From Bacillota bacterium (GTDB lineage Bacteria > Bacillota > Bacilli > Alicyclobacillales > SLC66), in assembly GCA_021820825.1 (NCBI GenBank), contig JAKADD010000021.1:1-13769 (forward strand): 13,769 nucleotides of DNA. The letters run 5' to 3'. Position 1 is the stretch's first letter. Each line of letters begins with the position of its first letter. The position numbers and the translations under genes were made by a program. Under the pieces are notes generated by a model. The model was not told the origin of the DNA and did not search any database. It saw only the letters and a program-made list of their open reading frames with translations. Positions 1-7,637 of the stretch are shown piece after piece.

Positions 1-1225
<1,225 letters not shown>

Positions 1226-1254
1226 GACCATCACACCATGAGGAGGAATTTGGG

Positions 1255-2652
1255 ATGAGTACAACAGTACCGGAACTGTCAGAGTATCAGTATGGCTTTA
1301 TAGACAAGGACGTGTCTGTCGTCAGGTTTGCAAAGGGGCTCTCGCGCAAGGTCGTGGAGGAGATCTCCAGCATGAAAAACGAGCCCGGCTGGATGACCGA
1401 TTTCCGGCTGCGGTCGCTGGAACTCTTCAACCAAAAACCGTTGCCCACCTGGGGCGGCGACCTGGATAGTCTCAATTTTGACGAGATCACCTATTATGTG
1501 AAGCCGGCGGAGCGCCAAGGCAAAACGTGGGACGACGTGCCTGAAGAGATCAAGAATACCTTTGATCGCCTGGGCATTCCAGAAGCGGAACGCAAATTTC
1601 TCGCGGGTGTGTCCGCCCAGTACGAATCGGAAGTCGTGTATCATTCGATGCAGAAAGAACTCACTGACCTGGGTGTTATTTTCACCGACACCGATACGGC
1701 TCTGAGAGAACATCCCGAAATCTTCAAGGAGTACTTTGGCACGATTATTCCGCCAGAGGACAATAAATTCGCGGCCCTGAATTCCGCCGTCTGGAGTGGG
1801 GGCAGTTTCATCTATGTGCCAAAGGGAGTGCGCTGTGAAGTGCCTTTGCAGGCCTATTTCCGGATCAACTCGGAAAATATGGGTCAGTTTGAACGCACTC
1901 TGATCATCTCCGACGAGGACAGCTTTGTTCATTATGTGGAGGGCTGCACGGCGCCTATTTACAGCACCAATTCGCTGCACAGCGCCGTGGTCGAGATCAT
2001 CGTGAAAGACCGTGCGCGCATGCGGTATACGACGATCCAGAACTGGGCGCCCAACATCTACAATCTCGTCACCAAGCGGGCGGTCGCCTATGCGGACGCC
2101 ACCATGGAATGGGTGGACGGCAACATCGGTTCCAAATTGACGATGAAGTATCCCGCAATTTACATGCTTGGGCCGCGCGCCAAGGGCACTGTGCTTTCAA
2201 TCGCGGTGGCTGGCAAGGGGCAACATCAGCATGCGGGAGCAAAAGTGGTGCATGCTGCGCCGGACTGTACCTCGACGATTGTTTCCAAGTCCATCAGCAA
2301 GCACGGCGGGAAGACGACGTACAGGGGTCTTGCACACTTTTCGCCAGACTCACAGCATTCAAAATCAAATATCAAATGCGATACGTTAATTCTCGATGCG
2401 GAGTCGACGTCGGACACGATTCCGTACAATGAGATTCTGAGCGATTCTGTTACACTCGAGCACGAGGCGACTGTATCACGAGTCAGTGAGGAGCAACTGT
2501 TCTATCTCATGAGTCGGGGCATTACCGAAGAAGATGCGACACGCATGATTGTCATGGGTTTCATCGAACCATTCACCAGAGAACTGCCGATGGAATATGC
2601 GGTTGAGATGAACAGACTGATCAAGTTTGAGATGGAAGGATCGATCGGATAA
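1255..2652 (+). CDS. sufB: SufB, Fe-S cluster assembly scaffold subunit
   Basis: 465-residue SufB, the core of the SufBCD scaffold on which the nascent cluster is built, working with the SufC ATPase and SufD. The length is normal for the family. The C-terminal half has the conserved beta-helix core ([20 protein letters not shown] at about 263-282) and a Cys375 in SNIKCDTLI that corresponds by position to the essential core cysteine of E. coli SufB (Cys405). LEHEA at 401-405 corresponds to the Glu-His-Glu patch reported at the SufB-SufD interface. The end has the family [15 protein letters not shown] block. The ATG has AGGAGG at 1241-1246 with an 8-base gap. It follows sufU by 29 bases, as in the B. 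subtilis sufCDSUB order. sufC and sufD are not in the window. Confidence 0.97.
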   Translation: MSTTVPELSEYQYGFIDKDVSVVRFAKGLSRKVVEEISSMKNEPGWMTDFRLRSLELFNQKPLPTWGGDLDSLNFDEITYYVKPAERQGKTWDDVPEEIKNTFDRLGIPEAERKFLAGVSAQYESEVVYHSMQKELTDLGVIFTDTDTALREHPEIFKEYFGTIIPPEDNKFAALNSAVWSGGSFIYVPKGVRCEVPLQAYFRINSENMGQFERTLIISDEDSFVHYVEGCTAPIYSTNSLHSAVVEIIVKDRARMRYTTIQNWAPNIYNLVTKRAVAYADATMEWVDGNIGSKLTMKYPAIYMLGPRAKGTVLSIAVAGKGQHQHAGAKVVHAAPDCTSTIVSKSISKHGGKTTYRGLAHFSPDSQHSKSNIKCDTLILDAESTSDTIPYNEILSDSVTLEHEATVSRVSEEQLFYLMSRGITEEDATRMIVMGFIEPFTRELPMEYAVEMNRLIKFEMEGSIG

Positions 2653-2694
2653 GGGCGTCGATGCGCACTCTTTGTCCTGTGCGATCGAGAACTG

Positions 2695-2702
2695 AAGGAG
2701 GG
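2695..2702 (+). promoter_or_regulatory. Ribosome binding site fixing the GTG start of the Rrf2 gene
   Basis: AAGGAGGG lies 7 bases before GTG 2710. This supports GTG 2710 over the in-frame ATG at 2722. The GTG start also gives MKVSMRTEYGLRA, which matches the usual Rrf2 N-terminus. Confidence 0.8.
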
Positions 2703-2709
2703 AACCGCG

Positions 2710-3168
2710 GTGAAGGTATCGATGCGCACGGAATATGGACTGCGCGCGATCGTGACGCTTGCCGAGACCTCGCGTTCGGCAAAACAGCCGGTGCCGCTGC
2801 GTGAGATCGCGGCGCGCGAGGATATCCCGGAAGCATTTCTCGACCAGATCTTTTCCTTGCTGCGCCGCGAGGGTCTCGTGAGCAGCGTCCGTGGGGCCAG
2901 CGGCGGCTACCTGCTTGCCAGGGAACCGAAGGCCATTTATATGGGTCAGGTCGTCAAACTGCTGGAAGGCGATATGGCGCCGATCGGCTGCGTCAGCGAC
3001 GAATTTGCGTCGCCGGAGGATTTCTGCAACAAGGCTGGCCACTGCCACACGCGCGGTGTGTGGATTAAGCTCAACGACAGCATCATGCGGACTCTGAATG
3101 AAATCACTCTGGCAGACATGCTTGCGGACACTGAGGCAGAGCAGCGGGTTTCCGCAGTCAAAGTGTAA
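2710..3168 (+). CDS. Rrf2-family (IscR-like) regulator with three cysteines
   Basis: 152-residue winged-helix regulator of the Rrf2 family, which includes IscR (Fe-S supply), NsrR (nitric oxide) and CymR (cysteine). Recognition is from MKVSMRTEYGLRAIVTLAE at the N-terminus, the helix-turn-helix region VPLREIAAREDIPEAFLDQI at about 28-47, and the wing RGASGGYLLA at about 61-70. Three cysteines follow at 94, 106 and 112 (C-X11-C-X5-C), in the region where IscR and NsrR bind a cluster. CymR lacks them, so an Fe-S-sensing role is likelier than cysteine sensing. It starts 57 bases after sufB on the same strand with no terminator visible between, so it may be the last gene of the suf transcript and report on cluster status. 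Which ligand it senses and which promoters it binds cannot be read here; the suf promoter is outside the window. Confidence 0.88.
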   Translation: MKVSMRTEYGLRAIVTLAETSRSAKQPVPLREIAAREDIPEAFLDQIFSLLRREGLVSSVRGASGGYLLAREPKAIYMGQVVKLLEGDMAPIGCVSDEFASPEDFCNKAGHCHTRGVWIKLNDSIMRTLNEITLADMLADTEAEQRVSAVKV

Positions 3169-3212
3169 GCCGCGTAGTAAGATCTCACCGCTTATACGGC
3201 GCCAGCAGATGA

Positions 3213-3257
3213 AAAACACGTCCAGCCGGGTTCACATCCTGCGTCGGGGCGTGTTTT
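3213..3257 (+). terminator. Possible terminator stem after the Rrf2 gene
   Basis: AAAACACGTCC at 3213-3223 can pair with GGGGCGTGTTTT at 3247-3257, an 11-bp stem with one G-U pair and a 23-base loop. A-rich left and T-rich right edges would suit termination on either strand, but the loop is long and the T run is only four bases, so this is tentative. The right arm can alternatively pair with 3294-3302. Confidence 0.3.
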
Positions 3258-3326
3258 CAGACAGGGGTGGCTGGCGCGCGCTGCAACGCTGCGCTGAAAC
3301 ACAGTGCAAGATCGGAGTATAACAGC

Positions 3327-3354
3327 TTTGCGAAGCGATCGCGGGTTCTTTTTT
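3327..3354 (+). terminator. Weak hairpin with long T run
   Basis: GCGA 3330-3333 pairs with TCGC 3339-3342 over a 5-base loop, extended outward by three T-G pairs at 3327-3329 and 3343-3345. TTCTTTTTT at 3346-3354 follows directly and is the best T tract in the gap. The stem is weak on its own. It could end the suf/Rrf2 transcript. Confidence 0.35.
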
Positions 3355-3509
3355 CAGGGGCAGACCTGTGGTCGCTTTTTAATTTTCGTAATTGTTTTTC
3401 GGGACGTATTGTGCGCGTGTGAAGGACGCCAGTTCCGTTGGAAAACTACGCTTTCAATTAATTTACACAGTTTTTACATTCGATTATCCCCTCCTGTATG
3501 TTAACGTAA

Positions 3510-3532
3510 TTCTCAGAAAATGCGTTTGAGAA
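3510..3532. repeat. Inverted repeat upstream of the opp promoter
   Basis: TTCTCA at 3510-3515 and TGAGAA at 3527-3532 are perfect 6-bp inverted arms, extendable inward by G-T and A-T pairs. The repeat lies about 50 bases upstream of the -35 element. It could be a regulator site or chance; no known operator is recognised. Confidence 0.4.
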
Positions 3533-3580
3533 AGAGTCGTTGAAAGAATCGACGCTTCAGTAGATCAGCAGACTTTGCAG

Positions 3581-3608
3581 TTGACTTTTAAGAGCAAGTC
3601 ACTATCAT
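3581..3608 (+). promoter_or_regulatory. Predicted sigma-A promoter of the opp operon
   Basis: TTGACT at 3581-3586, a 16-base spacer, and TATCAT at 3603-3608 closely match the housekeeping consensus. Transcription would start near 3615, leaving about 90 bases before the oppD ATG at 3704. It lies in the AT-rich half of the gap directly upstream of the transporter genes. Confidence 0.6.
3582..3601. promoter_or_regulatory. Candidate operator inside the opp promoter
   Basis: TGACTT at 3582-3587 and AAGTCA at 3596-3601 form a perfect inverted repeat with an 8-base spacer. It overlaps the -35 element and fills the spacer to the -10, the classic place for a repressor. The regulator is not identified. 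Confidence 0.4.
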
Positions 3609-3703
3609 GAAGGCGTAGAGTTTCTAAAGTTTTTGTGTCTCTGACATGGAGATTTTGAAACGATCAAATGTTTGCAGGCGCAGTGTTATTCTGGGGGTGT
3701 GAC

Positions 3704-4669
3704 ATGGCGGAGCCATTACTGAAAGTTCGCAATTTGAAGACATATTTCATCAGCAAAAATTCGGAGGTCAAAGCAGTCGACGGCGTTGACTTTGAGGTAC
3801 AGCCCGGCAAAGTGCTCGGTATCGTTGGTGAATCAGGCAGCGGCAAGAGCATGACGTCACTCTCTCTGATGCGCCTGGTTCCCGGACCTCAGGGACGGAT
3901 CGTTGAAGGGGAAGTGACCTTCGAAGGTACGGATCTTCTGAAACTCACCGAACGACAGATGTCGGACGTGCGGGGCAACCGGATGGGAATGATCTTTCAG
4001 GAACCGATGACGGCCCTGAATCCGGTGTTGAAGATAGGTGAACAGATCGGCGAAGTACTGATCCGTCATCGTAATGTGTCCAAGGCGGAGGCCAAAAGGC
4101 AGTCCATTGGAATGTTGCGCAGTGTCGGCTTTCCAAGGGCCGAGCAGATCGTTGATGAATATCCGCACCAGTTGTCGGGCGGTATGCGGCAGCGGGCCAT
4201 GATTGCCATGGCCATGGCTTGCCAGCCCAAACTTTTGATCGCGGACGAACCGACCACAGCGCTTGATGTGACCATCCAGGCCCAGGTTCTCGATCTGATG
4301 AGAAGTCTGAAGGATCAGAATGGTACAGCCATCATTCTAATCACGCACGATCTCGGTGTGATCGCGGAGATGGCGGACGATGTGGTCGTGATGTATGGCG
4401 GCCAGGTGGTCGAAACCGCGAACGCCGACGAAGTGTTCGACGATCCCCTCCATCCGTATACGAAAGCGTTGATGGAGTCAATCCCTGTCATTGAACAGGA
4501 TCGCGAACGGCTCGCTTCGATTCCAGGCACTGTTCCGAGCGCGGCAAACTTTCCGGTCGGCTGCAGGTTCGCGCCGCGTTGCACCATGGCAGAGGAAAGC
4601 TGCCATCAGAAGATGCCGGAACTTCGTGAACTGAAGCCGGGGCATTTTGTCCGCTGCGATCTGGTATAG
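3704..4669 (+). CDS. oppD: OppD/AppD-like ATPase of a peptide ABC importer
   Basis: 321-residue cytoplasmic ATPase, one of two that drive this importer. Visible parts: Walker A GESGSGKS at 42-49, Q-loop Gln99, signature LSGGM at 157-161, Walker B LLIADE at 177-182, and switch His215. The C-terminal oligopeptide/dipeptide extension carries Cys287, Cys293, Cys300 and Cys318 (C-X5-C-X6-C-X17-C). Such cysteines have been reported to hold a [4Fe-4S] cluster in mycobacterial OppD (from memory). The start is ATG 3704, giving MAEPLLKVRNLKTYF with GGGGGTG at 3693-3699. The frame is open to ATG 3668, but that start has no suitably placed ribosome binding site and would add a hydrophobic dozen residues unlike the family. 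It is first in the operon, in the B. subtilis appDFABC order. Substrate (oligopeptide, dipeptide or other) is not determinable. Confidence 0.93.
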   Translation: MAEPLLKVRNLKTYFISKNSEVKAVDGVDFEVQPGKVLGIVGESGSGKSMTSLSLMRLVPGPQGRIVEGEVTFEGTDLLKLTERQMSDVRGNRMGMIFQEPMTALNPVLKIGEQIGEVLIRHRNVSKAEAKRQSIGMLRSVGFPRAEQIVDEYPHQLSGGMRQRAMIAMAMACQPKLLIADEPTTALDVTIQAQVLDLMRSLKDQNGTAIILITHDLGVIAEMADDVVVMYGGQVVETANADEVFDDPLHPYTKALMESIPVIEQDRERLASIPGTVPSAANFPVGCRFAPRCTMAEESCHQKMPELRELKPGHFVRCDLV

Positions 4670-4679
4670 AGATTTTCTG

Positions 4680-4687
4680 AAAGGGGG
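4680..4687 (+). promoter_or_regulatory. Ribosome binding site fixing the GTG start of oppF
   Basis: AAAGGGGG lies 7 bases before GTG 4695. It favours that start over the in-frame TTG at 4647, which lies inside oppD without a good site. Confidence 0.65.
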
Positions 4688-4694
4688 CGGTTCA

Positions 4695-5702
4695 GTGAGC
4701 ACTCTGGAATCTGATCTGGCGCTGAAGAAGGCGCAGGGGAAATCGATTCTCGAAGTCAGGAATGTGAAAAAGTATTTTCCGATTTCAGGCGGGGTTTTGC
4801 GCCGCACAATAGGGCATGTGAAGGCTGTCGACGACGTATCGTTCAGCCTTCCGGAAGGCGAAACGATCGGACTGGTGGGTGAGTCCGGTTGCGGCAAATC
4901 AACTCTGGGCCGTCTGATCATGCGCATCAATGATCCGACATCAGGCTCGATCCTGATGAGCGGTCGCGATATCACCAATGTAAAGGGCAGGCAACTGCGC
5001 AAGCTGCGACACGATTTTCAGATGGTTTTTCAGGACCCGTACAGTTCGCTCAATCCCCGCATGAGTGTGGGGTCGCTGGTTGCCGAACCACTGATTGTCA
5101 ACAAACGCGGAACGCGTTCCGATATCAGCAACGAGGTTGTTCGGTTGCTGGAGATCGTTGGACTCAGCGCGGAGGCGAGAATGCGCTTCCCGCACGAATT
5201 TTCCGGTGGACAGCGGCAACGCATCGCCATCGCGAGGGCGCTCGCTCTGCGACCCAAACTGATTGTGGCCGACGAGGCAGTGTCCGCTCTCGACGTGTCG
5301 ATTCAGGCGCAAGTTCTCAACCTGTTAGCTGACCTCCGCAAGGAGTTTGGACTCTCTTACGTGTTTATCTCTCACAATCTCGCTGTCGTGAAACACGTCA
5401 GCGACCGTGTGGCCGTGATGTATCTGGGGAGATTGGTGGAACTGGCTCCCAAACGCCTGTTGTACAGTTCTCCGCAGCATCCGTACACACAGGCGTTGCT
5501 GTCGGCGGCGCCCGAACCGAAGCGGCACATGAATCGTGAGCGGATCGTGCTCGTGGGAGATGTTCCAAGTCCGGCTAAGCCGCCTTCCGGCTGCGCGTTT
5601 CATACGCGTTGTCCGAAGGTGATGGATATCTGCCGCACTGAACGCCCCATTCTAAAAGAGTATACTCCGGGGCAGTTCACGGCGTGTCATCTGTACACCT
5701 GA
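4695..5702 (+). CDS. oppF: OppF/AppF-like ATPase of a peptide ABC importer
   Basis: 335-residue second ATPase, expected to pair with OppD below the membrane. Visible parts: Walker A GESGCGKS at 62-69, Q-loop Gln113, signature FSGGQ at 169-173, Walker B LIVADE at 189-194 followed by AVSALD (the form typical of OppF), and switch His227 in ISHNLA. The C-terminal extension has Cys300, Cys306, Cys313 and Cys331, with the same C-X5-C-X6-C-X17-C spacing as OppD. The start is GTG 4695, 25 bases after oppD. The length fits the family. Both ATPases have complete catalytic motifs, so neither site looks degenerate. Confidence 0.93.
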   Translation: MSTLESDLALKKAQGKSILEVRNVKKYFPISGGVLRRTIGHVKAVDDVSFSLPEGETIGLVGESGCGKSTLGRLIMRINDPTSGSILMSGRDITNVKGRQLRKLRHDFQMVFQDPYSSLNPRMSVGSLVAEPLIVNKRGTRSDISNEVVRLLEIVGLSAEARMRFPHEFSGGQRQRIAIARALALRPKLIVADEAVSALDVSIQAQVLNLLADLRKEFGLSYVFISHNLAVVKHVSDRVAVMYLGRLVELAPKRLLYSSPQHPYTQALLSAAPEPKRHMNRERIVLVGDVPSPAKPPSGCAFHTRCPKVMDICRTERPILKEYTPGQFTACHLYT

Positions 5703-5717
5703 GAGGGTGGCGGGGAG

Positions 5718-5745
5718 CGCGATGACTGGGGGGACCAGCATCGCG
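5718..5745 (+). promoter_or_regulatory. Stem-loop between oppF and the first binding protein
   Basis: CGCGATG 5718-5724 pairs with CATCGCG 5739-5745. Inside, CTGG 5726-5729 pairs with CCAG 5735-5738 around a 5-base loop, with one bulged A at 5725. This is an 11-bp, GC-rich stem. No clean T run follows directly (GGAGTGTCTGTTTTC), so a partial terminator, RNA-processing site or 3'-end protector of the oppDF message is more likely than a full stop. Confidence 0.55.
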
Positions 5746-5810
5746 GGAGTGTCTGTTTTCGGGTGGACGCTCAGTAACGCGCTTTACATACCATCATAGG
5801 GGGTTTCAAG

Positions 5811-7535
5811 ATGAAGAACAAAAAAGCACTTTTCTCAGCGACGGCCGTGCTGACGCTGTCCGCGCTGCTTGCCGGCTGTTCCGGCGGTATCGGCGGCGCC
5901 GACGCCGCTGCGGTGCACCGTGCTCCGATCACGAACGGCGGCACACTTGTGCAAACGTTCCCAACCGCATTTGGCCTGAACTTCATTCCGTTTTTGTCGA
6001 CGTCCGCGTATACGGCGCAGGCGACGTCATACAGTTTTGATTCGATTCTGCGCTTTAACCGCAAGGATCAACTCTCTCAGGACATTGTCAACAAGTGGTG
6101 GACATCGCCAAACAAGATGACTTATTACTTCCAGATCAATCCGAAGGCGCGCTGGTCAAACGGCATGTACATCACGAGCGCTGACGTCAAACTCGGCGTG
6201 GACTGGCTGCTGTCGAAGAGCTACAACGTGACCGACGGCGGTTCGTACGGCTACCTGTTGTCCAATGTCGTCGGCGTGCCAAAGAGCGGGTACCTGCCTG
6301 ACGGACAGACGCCGTCCGGATTCAAGACCCTTGGCCCGCGCGAGTTTTCGGTCACCCTGCAACAGGCTGACGCGGCTGCGTTGCCCGCCAACCTGTCTGG
6401 CATCACTCCGCTGCCCACTTTTATCTTGGGCAAGATCCCGATGTCCCAGTGGAAAGGCACCCCCTTTGACCGTCATCCCTGGGTCGGTTCGGGCGCCTTC
6501 ATCACGACGAGCATCGTGCCTGGCCAGTCGATCACCCAGAAGGCGAATCCCTACTATGTGCTGGGCCGTCCGCACATCGCCCAGAACGTGTGGAAAGTCA
6601 TCAGCACCGATGTCGTCAACGGCGATCTGGCGTCCGGACAGGTCACAATGGCTGGTATTCACGCCGTTGACGTTGCGCAGATGAAGAAGGTTCCGACTCT
6701 CAATATCAGCGTGACTCCTTCAAACGGATTCCAGTATCTCGGCTGGCGTCTCAACAACGCGACATTTGGTTCGCTGTTCAGCCAGGCGACCTTCCGGCAG
6801 GCGGTCGAGTATGCGCTCAATCGACCCGCGATGATCAAGGCGCTGTATGCAGGCTATGGCACGCTTGAGAACGGTCCGCTGCCTCCGATCAACTTCTGGT
6901 ACAACAACAAACTCAACACCTATCCGTACAATCCAGCCAAGGCGAACGCATTGCTGAACTCGATTGGCATGAAGATCAAGAACGGCTGGAGAACAATGCC
7001 AAACGGACAGCCCTTCACACCGACGCTGACGATTTCCAGCGGCGATGCGAACATCCAGCGGATGGCTGACTTTATCCAGAGCTTCCTGCAGGCCGTGCAC
7101 ATCAACATGAAGGTGAATCCGCCGATCAACTTCAACACCATCCTCAACCAACTGAACACAGACACCAATGGCAAGCAGCCCATCCAGGCGTTCCTGCTCG
7201 GCTGGAGCCTCGGCAACGATCCCGATCCGCGCGGCTTGTGGAGATCGAGCGACGCGCTGAACGTGGAAACGATCGACTGGACGAACACGAAAGACCCGGC
7301 CATTCAGTTGAACGACAAGCTGATCCACGAGTCGCACGGCACTGCGGCGTACAACATCAACTACCGCATCGCCACTCTCGACAAATGGCAGGCATTGCTG
7401 AATCAGCAACTGCCGGAGAACTTCCTGTTTGACGCAAACAATGTTATTGCCTACAACAAGAACCTGCATGGCGTTGTATTCACGCCGTACGGCAATCTCG
7501 ATCCTCAGAGATGGTGGCTCAGCAGCGGCAAGTAA
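5811..7535 (+). CDS. Lipoprotein substrate-binding protein, SBP family 5 (SBP1)
   Basis: 574-residue extracytoplasmic receptor of the peptide/nickel ABC family (SBP_bac_5 type). It begins with a lipoprotein signal: MKNKK, a hydrophobic stretch 6-21, and lipobox LLAGC with Cys23, the only cysteine in the protein. It would therefore be anchored to the outer face of the membrane. After a short Gly/Ala-rich linker the family pattern starts: GGTLVQTFPTAFGLNFIPFL at 43-62, then YYFQINPKARWSNGMYITSADV at 105-126. Later blocks are FRQAVEYALNR and LENGPLPP, then LGWSLGNDPDPRGLW and KWQALLNQQLPENF. AGGGGG at 5798-5803 with a 7-base gap sets the ATG. It lies between the ATPase and permease genes, with a strong stem-loop on each side. 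It is paralogous to the second binding protein at 9652. The ligand is unknown. Confidence 0.92.
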   Translation: MKNKKALFSATAVLTLSALLAGCSGGIGGADAAAVHRAPITNGGTLVQTFPTAFGLNFIPFLSTSAYTAQATSYSFDSILRFNRKDQLSQDIVNKWWTSPNKMTYYFQINPKARWSNGMYITSADVKLGVDWLLSKSYNVTDGGSYGYLLSNVVGVPKSGYLPDGQTPSGFKTLGPREFSVTLQQADAAALPANLSGITPLPTFILGKIPMSQWKGTPFDRHPWVGSGAFITTSIVPGQSITQKANPYYVLGRPHIAQNVWKVISTDVVNGDLASGQVTMAGIHAVDVAQMKKVPTLNISVTPSNGFQYLGWRLNNATFGSLFSQATFRQAVEYALNRPAMIKALYAGYGTLENGPLPPINFWYNNKLNTYPYNPAKANALLNSIGMKIKNGWRTMPNGQPFTPTLTISSGDANIQRMADFIQSFLQAVHINMKVNPPINFNTILNQLNTDTNGKQPIQAFLLGWSLGNDPDPRGLWRSSDALNVETIDWTNTKDPAIQLNDKLIHESHGTAAYNINYRIATLDKWQALLNQQLPENFLFDANNVIAYNKNLHGVVFTPYGNLDPQRWWLSSGK

Positions 7536-7574
7536 CGAACTGGTGCTGTTGCTTCGGCTGTGAGGTATACCATG

Positions 7575-7613
7575 CGGTCATGGGGAGCGGCGTTTGGAGG
7601 CTCCCCATGACTG
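7575..7613 (+). promoter_or_regulatory. Strong stem-loop between SBP1 and oppB
   Basis: GTCATGGGGAGC at 7577-7588 pairs perfectly with GCTCCCCATGAC at 7600-7611, an 11-base loop between them. A G-T and a C-G pair extend the stem outward to 7575-7613. No T run follows, and the oppB ribosome binding site starts 10 bases later. Stems in this position often protect the 3' end of the binding-protein message and lower permease expression. Confidence 0.7.
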
Positions 7614-7637
7614 AAAGTTATCGAGGAGGGCCGCTGT

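Larger units (their letters stand above)
3169..3703. other. Non-coding gap between the Rrf2 gene and oppD
   Basis: 535 bases with no credible gene. The first part (to about 3345) is GC-rich and holds overlapping inverted repeats (3213-3257 and 3251-3302) plus a weak hairpin with a long T run (3327-3354). The second part (about 3361-3700) is clearly AT-richer and looks like a promoter region, with a sigma-A promoter at 3581-3608 and inverted repeats at 3510-3532 and 3582-3601. A second, weaker promoter-like pair is TTTACA 3473-3478, an 18-base spacer, and TATGTT 3497-3502. A 66-codon frame at 3304-3504 has no ribosome binding site or recognisable motif, and I do not call it. Confidence 0.7.

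Noticed and set aside
2696..2709. T-box-like sequence AGGAGGGAACCGCG (consensus AGGGTGGNACCGCG)
   Set aside because: It lies in a 57-base gap with no specifier stem, terminator or T run, and is fully explained as the ribosome binding site plus GTG start of the Rrf2 gene.
2658..2729. 11-bp direct repeat TCGATGCGCAC at 2658-2668 and 2719-2729
   Set aside because: Short, and the second copy is coding sequence of the Rrf2 N-terminus; no symmetry or operator pattern. Chance cannot be excluded.
2476..3219. 247-codon antisense frame opposite the Rrf2 gene and sufB end
   Set aside because: Spans two clear + strand genes and has no motif or upstream ribosome binding site that I can see.
3226..3242. 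tRNA T-arm lookalike CCGGGTTCACATCCTGC
   Set aside because: No matching acceptor strand, D-arm or anticodon arm at the right distances upstream, and no CCA end.
3335..3342. GCGATCGC palindrome, HIP1-like, also at 145-152 and 10990-10997
   Set aside because: Only three copies, two inside genes; too few to indicate a dispersed repeat in GC-rich DNA.
3304..3504. 66-codon open frame in the Rrf2-oppD gap
   Set aside because: No ribosome binding site, no recognisable motif, and it crosses into the AT-rich promoter region.
4647..4694. Longer oppF from TTG 4647
   Set aside because: The extension lies over the end of oppD, lacks family similarity and a ribosome binding site; GTG 4695 has AAAGGGGG 7 bases upstream.
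5764..5790. Possible promoter TGGACG / TACATA before SBP1
   Set aside because: Only a 15-base spacer and poor hexamers; the hairpin explains the gap better.
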